Positions 7,635-13,376 of a stretch of 13,376 nucleotides of DNA are shown piece by piece. The stretch's first letter is position 1. Each line of letters begins with the position of its first letter. The position numbers were made by a program, and so were the translations under genes. The stretch is taken from the NCBI GenBank assembly GCA_041689775.1, contig JBDNFP010000514.1, positions 1-13,376 on the forward strand, given 5' to 3'. The notes under the pieces were generated by a model. It searched no databases. It was not told where the DNA came from and saw only the letters and a program-made list of their open reading frames with translations. This stretch comes from JBDNFP01 sp041689775. GTDB lineage: Bacteria; Bacteroidota; Bacteroidia; Cytophagales; Spirosomataceae.

Positions 7635-7670
7635 GGTTTTTTTAAGGTTGATTTAAAGGTGTTTTTAAGA
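7631..7670 (+). promoter_or_regulatory. Tandem TTAAGG repeats, probable response-regulator binding site
   Basis: Four related direct repeats occur: TTAAGG at 7631 and 7642, TTAAAGG at 7653 and TTAAGA at 7665. Spacing is 11, 11 and 12 bases, one turn of the helix each. This matches the known way OmpR/PhoB-family dimers bind (for example TTAAG half-sites for PmrA). The repeats end 44 bases before the outer membrane factor ATG. A partial match to the Bacteroidota -7 element (CACATTTG, 7680-7687) lies just downstream with no clear -33 element, as an activator-dependent promoter might look. That the neighbouring regulator is the ligand is inferred. Confidence 0.65.
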
Positions 7671-7713
7671 TGCCAATACCACATTTGCGATGTAATCAAT
7701 AGTGCATCCGCCG

Positions 7714-8958
7714 ATGAAGTACCTGATCATCCTATTCTCCTTTACTCTTTTGCATGCCACAAATGCATTTTCGCAAATTACCCTGCGGGAATGTGAAGAT
7801 TCCTTTCGTCAAAACAACCTGCTTCTCTTAGCTGAACAATATAATATTAACGCTGCCAAAGCTGCCGTTATCCAGTCACGCATTTGGGAGCTACCCTATT
7901 TATCCGGTGAATTTAACGCAATCAATCCGCAGGATAGAAGAGTATTGGAAGTCGGTAGCCACGGTCAAAAGAGCCTGGCGGTGCAGCAGCTCATTTACCT
8001 GGGAGGAAAGAAGAAAAATGAAATAGAGTTCGCTAAATCCAATGTGGTATTAGCCGAACTTCAATTCGAGCAACTACTACTAGCGCTACGTTACCAGCTC
8101 CGCCAGGATTTTTACAGTATATATTTCAACCAACGGAAAATTGAAAGTATTTCCGCTCAGGCCAGCCGACTCGATACCCTTATTACTGCCTACGCAGTGC
8201 AAGTAGAAAAAGGTAATATCCCCCTGAAGGATCTGGTCCGTTTACAATCCTTGTCTTTAAATCTGCGCAACGAACTGATCGCGCTCCGGCGCGAAACCAT
8301 TGAGCAACAAAACGAGCTAACGCTGATCACCGGACTGGACCAATCCATAAGCCTGGTAGTTAGCACGGAAGAGTTGCAGCTTAGCTACCAGAAGACCATC
8401 AAATTTACGCCGGACGAGCTTCTTACCCTGGCCCTGGATAACAACCCTGAGTACCTGAGCTACCTTAAAATAATGGAAAGTAACGAACTCTACCTCAGAT
8501 GGCAGGAGTCACTGTCTACCCCCGATCTTACCGCCGGACTTTCCTACGACCAACGGGGAGGAGCTTTCGGTAATCAGGTCAACGTTACGGTGGGTATCCC
8601 CCTCGCCCTCTGGAACCGAAACCGGGGAAACATAAAAATAGCGGAGGCTCAACTGGCAAAAGCGAATATCCACAAGGACTTCAAGGTGCAGGAGCTCCGG
8701 AGTCGGATTCGGTCTGCCTACCAGATTTGGGAACAGCACTTTAATCAATACGGCTTGTATAGTCAAGGTGTCAGCAACCTGGACGACGTATACAATACCA
8801 TGATTCTAAACTTTCGAAAGCGTAATATTTCCATCATGGAGTTCACCGACTTCATGGAGAGTTATAACCAAAGTATGCTTCAACTCAACGAGATGCATAA
8901 ACAATTAATCTTGTCCGGCGAAAACCTCATTCAACTTGTGAATACGCCCGTATTCTGA
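7714..8958 (+). CDS. TolC-type outer membrane factor of an RND efflux system (CzcC/CusC-like)
   Basis: This is the outer membrane channel of the tripartite pump. I start it at ATG 7714 (414 residues) because MKYLIILFSFTLLHATNAFS is then a clean signal peptide, with cleavage likely before Gln21. The in-frame GTG at 7702 would add only MHPP. Two OEP repeats follow, rich in long amphipathic helices that form the periplasmic barrel. The second repeat has the family hallmark VGIPLALWNRNRGNIKIAEAQL split around residues 291-312, where a beta-strand leads into NRNRG. There is no lipobox cysteine, so it is not lipidated, unlike E. coli CusC. It is the first gene after the TTAAGG repeats and ends 17 bases before the membrane-fusion gene. 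Bacteroidota metal-efflux loci commonly use this gene order. Confidence 0.92.
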   Translation: MKYLIILFSFTLLHATNAFSQITLRECEDSFRQNNLLLLAEQYNINAAKAAVIQSRIWELPYLSGEFNAINPQDRRVLEVGSHGQKSLAVQQLIYLGGKKKNEIEFAKSNVVLAELQFEQLLLALRYQLRQDFYSIYFNQRKIESISAQASRLDTLITAYAVQVEKGNIPLKDLVRLQSLSLNLRNELIALRRETIEQQNELTLITGLDQSISLVVSTEELQLSYQKTIKFTPDELLTLALDNNPEYLSYLKIMESNELYLRWQESLSTPDLTAGLSYDQRGGAFGNQVNVTVGIPLALWNRNRGNIKIAEAQLAKANIHKDFKVQELRSRIRSAYQIWEQHFNQYGLYSQGVSNLDDVYNTMILNFRKRNISIMEFTDFMESYNQSMLQLNEMHKQLILSGENLIQLVNTPVF

Positions 8959-8975
8959 CTCTGAACCATTGTCTC

Positions 8976-10058
8976 ATGAACTATCTATTTAAATACGGTC
9001 TTCCTACCCTTTTTTTACTATCCTCTTGCAGCCATGAAAAGCCACCAGTGGAAATGGATGAAACATTCGTATTGAGCGATAAAATGTTGGCCACCACCAC
9101 TACTTCCGAGGTAACTACGCAGTCTCTGAGGAAGGAAATGACCTTCTTCGGGAAAATCACCGCCGATAATAACAAAATGATCGAAGTATACCCGGTGGTA
9201 GGTGGTAACGTAACCAAAGTCTACGTTGAGCTAGGTGACTACGTAAAAAAAGGACAGTTACTGGCTACGATCCGGAGCACGGAGGTAGCTAGCTACGAAC
9301 AGGAACTGGACGACGCCCAGAATGATGTCGTGGTAGCCAAAAATAATCTTAAAGTAGCCCAGGAATTATTTGAAGGCAAACTCAACGCCGAACGGGATGT
9401 CATACAAGCCAATGGTCAATTGGAAAAGGCCAAGGCTCAATTGCAACGTATACAGGAAACGTTTAAGATTTACAACATCAAGAAGGGTGCTATCTACGAG
9501 GCCCGCTCCCCCATCAGTGGCTTTGTAATTGAGAAAAAAGTCAACGATAACATGCTACTCCGGGGCGACAAGACGGACAATATTTTTGACATCGCCGAGA
9601 TCAACGATGTATGGGTCATTGCCAATATCAATGAAAGCGATATTGAACAGGTAAAACTTGGGATCGATGCGGCAATTACTACCCTCAGCTATCCCGATAA
9701 GGTGTTTCACGGGAAGGTGGATAAAATTTTTAACATCATTGACCCCGAAACCAAGGCCATGAAGGTTAGAATCCAGTTGGCTAATCCCAATTATCTTCTC
9801 AAACCCTCCATGCGGGCCAGCATCAAACTTTCCTACACGGAAGACCAGCAGATGCTGACGGTTCCTTCCGCCGCCGTCATTTTTGATAAGAGTAAAAACT
9901 TTGTGATGCTATTCAAGGACCGGAATAACATTCAGACCCGTCAAATTGAAGTATTCCGTCAGGTGGGTGATATTGCCTATGTCTCAGTCGGGCTCAAAGA
10001 AGGTGAAAAAGTAATCACCAAAAATCAAATATTGATCTACGACGCCCTAAATGACTAG
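8976..10058 (+). CDS. RND periplasmic adaptor (membrane-fusion) lipoprotein, CzcB/CusB-like
   Basis: This 360-residue adaptor bridges the inner-membrane pump and the outer membrane factor. A lipobox LSSC puts the lipidated cysteine at residue 18, so it is anchored as a lipoprotein. Domains in order: first half of the biotinyl-lipoyl fold (about 65-100, with GDYVKKGQLLATI), an alpha-helical hairpin (about 103-163, Lys/Gln/Glu-rich), second lipoyl half (about 175-200, with ARSPISGFVIEKKV), a beta-barrel (about 207-285) and a membrane-proximal domain (about 290-350). No His-rich or Met-rich metal-handling extension is present: apart from the lipid cysteine there are no cysteines, and only two histidines (20 and 245). 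Only six bases separate it from the RND gene, so the two are translated from one message. Confidence 0.94.
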   Translation: MNYLFKYGLPTLFLLSSCSHEKPPVEMDETFVLSDKMLATTTTSEVTTQSLRKEMTFFGKITADNNKMIEVYPVVGGNVTKVYVELGDYVKKGQLLATIRSTEVASYEQELDDAQNDVVVAKNNLKVAQELFEGKLNAERDVIQANGQLEKAKAQLQRIQETFKIYNIKKGAIYEARSPISGFVIEKKVNDNMLLRGDKTDNIFDIAEINDVWVIANINESDIEQVKLGIDAAITTLSYPDKVFHGKVDKIFNIIDPETKAMKVRIQLANPNYLLKPSMRASIKLSYTEDQQMLTVPSAAVIFDKSKNFVMLFKDRNNIQTRQIEVFRQVGDIAYVSVGLKEGEKVITKNQILIYDALND

Positions 10059-10064
10059 TCTGAT

Positions 10065-13000
10065 ATGAATAAGTTTATCAAGAATATCATTGCTTTTTCG
10101 CTCAAAAACAAAGGGTTTACATTTTTCTGGGTAGGCATCCTCGCGGTGTCGGGCTTCGTGGCGTTCCAGAATATGCCCATTGAAGCTTTCCCTGACGTTA
10201 CTAATACCCAAATTATTATTGTTACCGAGTGGGATGGTCGTAGTGCCGAAGAGATTGAGCGTTTTGTAACAACTCCCGTTGAAATCGCCATGAACTCGGT
10301 CCAAAAAAAGACCAGCGTCCGTAGTATTACCATGTTTGGTTTATCGGTTATCAAAATCATTTTTGAAGATGAAGTTAATGACTCTTTTGCCCGCCAACAA
10401 GTTAATAATCAGCTTCGGACTGTGTCATTACCAGAAGATGTAGAGCCGGATGTTCAACCCCCCTACGGACCAACCGGAGAAATTTTTCGCTACGTGCTAA
10501 AAAGTCCACAACGCGATACCCGCGAACTCCTGACGATTCAAAACTGGACCATTGACCGGCAAATTCGGGCTATTCCGGGCGTGGCTGATGTGGTAGCTTT
10601 TGGCGGTCAGGAAAAAACGTACGAAGTGAGCGTGGATCCCAATCGCCTGGCAAAGTACGATATTACTCCCTTACAGGTATTCGACGCCGTCAACCAGAGT
10701 AACATCAACGTAGGTGGCGATATCATTGAAAAGAACGGTCAGGCCTACGTGGTTCGGGGCGTTGGTTTGCTCAATACCACCGAAGACATTGAAAATATTA
10801 TCATTGATGATGCCGGCGGAAACCCAATTTTGGTCAAAAACGTGGCCGATGTACTCGAAAGCTCCATGCCGCGCGTTGGACAGGTAGGGCTCAACGACAA
10901 CGATGATGTAGTAGAAGGAATTGTGGTAATGCGCAAGGGAGAAAACCCCAAAGAAGTGCTGACGCGGGTAAAAGAAAAGATTACCGAACTAAACGAGCGG
11001 GTACTGCCTTCGGACGTAAAAATGGAAACCTTTTACGATCGGGATAACCTCATGAATTTCACGACTCGCACCGTGATGCACAACGTGATCGAGGGGATTG
11101 TATTGGTGACGGTTATTGTGTTTCTGTTCATGGCCGATTGGCGCACGACGGTTACCGTGTCAATTATCATTCCGCTGGCTTTGCTATTTGCCTTTTTATG
11201 CCTCCGGCTAAAAGGTATGAGCGCCAACCTACTCTCTTTGGGTGCGGTAGATTTTGGAATTATTATCGACGGAGCCGTGGTAATGGTGGAGGGTATATTC
11301 GTAACCCTTGATCACCTGGCTCGCACCAAAGGGATGGATACATTTAATAAGCTTGCCATTGGTAGTGTCATCAAGAAAACCGGAACAGAATTGGGGAAAG
11401 CCATCTTCTTTTCCAAACTTATCATCATCACGGCATTGATACCCATTTTTTCCTTTCAAAAAGTGGAGGGTAAGATGTTTAGCCCGCTGGCCTACACGTT
11501 GGGGTTTGCCTTATTGGGAGCGTTACTATTTACCCTAACCCTCGTGCCCGTACTATGCCATCTATTCCTGGATAAGAACGTTAAAGAAAAACATAATCCT
11601 TTTGTCAATTTCTGGAACAGAATCGTGGAGAAAGGCTTTACCTGGACCTTTGCCCATAAAAAGAAAACGTTGCTGGCATCCCTGGCATTAATCGGGATCA
11701 CCTTTTTCTCGGCCACGTTTCTGGGAACCGAATTCTTACCTCAACTCAACGAAGGGGCACTTTGGGTGGAGGCCAAAATGCCCATGAGTTATAGTCTTGA
11801 AGAAACCACTAAAATGACCGCCACCCTCCGCAAGGAATTACAGGAATTTCCGGAAGTAAACGGGGTACTTTCCCAGGCCGGGCGGAGTAACGATGGTACC
11901 GACCCGAGTGGTTTTTACTACGTACAGATGCAGGTGAACTTAAAACCCAAAGATGAGTGGACGCGGAAGATCACCATGGATGGGCTGGTCAGGGAAATGG
12001 ACGACTCCCTTTCTAATTACCAGGGAATAGGGTATAACTACTCCCAACCCATTATTGACAACGTAGCCGAGAGCGTAGCCGGCATCAACGCCTCTAACGC
12101 CGTCAAGATATACGGCGACGATCTGGATAAGCTGGATGAGATTGCCAATGAATTAATTAAGGAAATTGAGCATGTGCCCGGCATCAAGGACGTGGGTATC
12201 CTTCGGAACGTGGGCCAACCCGAAGTGAGCGTACTGCTCGACCGGGAAAGAATGGCCGCCTATGGTATAAAGGTAGCAGATGCCCAAGCAGTATTGGAGA
12301 TGGCCTTTGGCGGTAAAACGGCCACCCAAAAATACGAAGGCGAGAAAAAGTTTGATATCCGGGTGAGGTACCTCAAAGAATATCGAAAGGATGAAAACGA
12401 TATTTCAGCCTTGTATGTGCCCACTATTCACGACACGAAAATACCCTTAAAGGAAATCGCCACCATCCAAAAAGTGACCGGACCAGCCTTTATTTATCGG
12501 GACAATACCAAGCGCTTTATCGGTGTAAAGTTTTCTGTTCGTGATCGGGACTTGGGCAGTACCATCGCCGAAGCCCAAAGTAATGTCGACAAAAACATCA
12601 ACCTTCCCACGGGCTACAAGGTAGGCTGGACCGGTGAGTTCGAAAATCAGGTTCGGGCTACCAGTCGCCTGGCTGAGGTAGTACCCCTTAGCCTGATCGG
12701 CATTTTTATAATCTTGTTTATCATGTTTGGCAATATCAAAGACTCGCTCATTGTATTAGCCAACGTACCGTTTGCCATCATCGGTGGCATCATTGCTCTG
12801 CACGTCACGGGAATCAACTTTGGTATTTCGGCCGGGGTAGGATTCATCGCCCTTCTGGGCATCTGTATTCAAAACGGGGTAATTCTTATTTCTGAATTCC
12901 ACAACAACATTCGAAAAAGGTTTCCCCTTCCCGACGCTATTCTGGAAGGAGTAAAAACCAGAACTCGCCCCGTTGTTATGACCGCGCTCATGGCTTCCAT

Positions 13001-13166
13001 TGGTTTACTTCCGGCCGCTATCTCCACGGGTATCGGCTCAGAATCTCAAAAACCATTGGCAGTTATCATCATCGGGGGGCTTATCACCGCCACGATTCTA
13101 ACGCTCTTGGTGTTTCCAATTATTTTTTGGGTGTTCAATCGAGATAAACATGCGATGCTCAATTAA
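10065..13166 (+). CDS. RND efflux pump, heavy-metal (CzcA/CusA, HME) family
   Basis: This 1033-residue proton-driven inner-membrane transporter has the normal RND length and layout. Helix 1 (about 16-34) precedes the first large periplasmic loop, helices 2-6 span about 338-500, helix 7 about 536-553, then comes the second loop (about 555-865), and helices 8-12 span about 872-1024. Family hallmarks are FPDVTNTQI, GTEFLPQLNEGAL (554-566) and FIALLGICIQNGVILISEF (927-945). The fourth helix reads DFGIIIDGAVVMVEG: Asp396, Asp402 and Glu409 match the DFGxxxDGAxxxxEN signature of CzcA (Zn/Co/Cd) pumps, except that the final Asn is Gly410. The CusA copper-site Met573 aligns with Tyr619 here, and no Met occurs in 655-690, so a Cu/Ag pump is unlikely. 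Divalent metal export is the best guess; the substrate is not proven. It is the last gene of the operon, with no clear terminator after it. Confidence 0.95.
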   Translation: MNKFIKNIIAFSLKNKGFTFFWVGILAVSGFVAFQNMPIEAFPDVTNTQIIIVTEWDGRSAEEIERFVTTPVEIAMNSVQKKTSVRSITMFGLSVIKIIFEDEVNDSFARQQVNNQLRTVSLPEDVEPDVQPPYGPTGEIFRYVLKSPQRDTRELLTIQNWTIDRQIRAIPGVADVVAFGGQEKTYEVSVDPNRLAKYDITPLQVFDAVNQSNINVGGDIIEKNGQAYVVRGVGLLNTTEDIENIIIDDAGGNPILVKNVADVLESSMPRVGQVGLNDNDDVVEGIVVMRKGENPKEVLTRVKEKITELNERVLPSDVKMETFYDRDNLMNFTTRTVMHNVIEGIVLVTVIVFLFMADWRTTVTVSIIIPLALLFAFLCLRLKGMSANLLSLGAVDFGIIIDGAVVMVEGIFVTLDHLARTKGMDTFNKLAIGSVIKKTGTELGKAIFFSKLIIITALIPIFSFQKVEGKMFSPLAYTLGFALLGALLFTLTLVPVLCHLFLDKNVKEKHNPFVNFWNRIVEKGFTWTFAHKKKTLLASLALIGITFFSATFLGTEFLPQLNEGALWVEAKMPMSYSLEETTKMTATLRKELQEFPEVNGVLSQAGRSNDGTDPSGFYYVQMQVNLKPKDEWTRKITMDGLVREMDDSLSNYQGIGYNYSQPIIDNVAESVAGINASNAVKIYGDDLDKLDEIANELIKEIEHVPGIKDVGILRNVGQPEVSVLLDRERMAAYGIKVADAQAVLEMAFGGKTATQKYEGEKKFDIRVRYLKEYRKDENDISALYVPTIHDTKIPLKEIATIQKVTGPAFIYRDNTKRFIGVKFSVRDRDLGSTIAEAQSNVDKNINLPTGYKVGWTGEFENQVRATSRLAEVVPLSLIGIFIILFIMFGNIKDSLIVLANVPFAIIGGIIALHVTGINFGISAGVGFIALLGICIQNGVILISEFHNNIRKRFPLPDAILEGVKTRTRPVVMTALMASIGLLPAAISTGIGSESQKPLAVIIIGGLITATILTLLVFPIIFWVFNRDKHAMLN

Positions 13167-13336
13167 CTAAAATTTTTGATCTGAATTCGGACAATCAAAG
13201 CGACTAAAAAACGACTCTACTTCTGATTGTCATCTTGCCCAAAAAGCTACTACGTAAACGTTTTTATTTGGTTACAATCAAAGAATACACATACTAACCA
13301 ACAGTAGCATTCTCTCAATTCATAACATACTTAACC
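13167..13336. other. Intergenic region after the efflux operon
   Basis: This AT-rich gap has no strong GC hairpin followed by a T-run, so the efflux operon terminator is not identified. The decamer ACAATCAAAG occurs twice as a direct repeat (13191-13200 and 13274-13283). GACAATCA at 13190-13197 also pairs with TGATTGTC at 13224-13231 across a 26-base loop. These could be regulatory sites for the next gene or chance. No tRNA or other gene is seen. Confidence 0.35.
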
Positions 13337-13376
13337 ATGCAAAAGACAACTAGTGCCCAAGAACTAAGAATATCGG
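13337..13376 (+). CDS. Possible start of a further gene, cut by the window edge
   Basis: An ATG at 13337 opens a frame of 13 codons (MQKTTSAQELRIS) that runs off the right edge. It follows a 170-base gap of intergenic composition, which fits a new gene start. No domain can be judged from 13 residues, and there is no hydrophobic signal peptide in what is visible. Confidence 0.4.
   Translation, partial: MQKTTSAQELRIS

Noticed and set aside
13241..13266. AAAAAGC and TTTTT tracts after the RND gene as a terminator.
   Set aside because: Only the A and T tracts can pair; the inner bases do not form a GC stem, so it does not meet the form of an intrinsic terminator.

Overview
The window most likely comes from a member of the Bacteroidota, probably the Cytophagia/Spirosomataceae-like lineage. 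The clearest marker is the protein at 744-2213. It ends in a gliding-motility/type IX secretion C-terminal domain, which is essentially confined to this phylum. Start codons without strong Shine-Dalgarno sequences fit the same picture. Genus and species cannot be fixed from the sequence alone.

Layout. Positions 1-743 are AT-rich and hold no convincing gene. They contain a possible gene remnant at the left edge and a cluster of three dyad-symmetric elements at 178-229. Positions 744-2213 (+) encode a secreted type IX cargo protein. It converges on pgi (2445-4094, minus), glucose-6-phosphate isomerase. Between them lie a terminator-like hairpin for pgi (2386-2426) and a small doubtful minus-strand ORF. 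Divergent from pgi is a zinc- and NAD-dependent alcohol dehydrogenase (4392-5504, +).

The right half (5582-13166, all +) is a compact five-gene efflux locus. It consists of an OmpR-type response regulator and a sensor histidine kinase, followed by a TolC-type outer membrane factor, a lipoprotein membrane-fusion protein and a CzcA/CusA-type (HME) RND pump. The structural genes lie 17 and 6 bases apart, so they are almost surely one transcription unit. The 79-base gap between the kinase and the outer membrane factor carries four TTAAGG-like direct repeats at 11-12 base spacing. This is the expected architecture for an OmpR/PhoB-family regulator site, and the first copy overlaps the kinase stop codon. 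The simplest model is that the kinase senses an envelope signal, the regulator binds these repeats, and the tripartite pump is induced.

The substrate is not settled. The pump keeps the acidic CzcA-type residues in its fourth membrane helix, but the kinase sensor domain has no His, Cys or Met. A new gene may begin at 13337 and run off the right edge. I see no CRISPR array, tRNA, rRNA or intact mobile element, and nothing that I can defend as a wholly new system.
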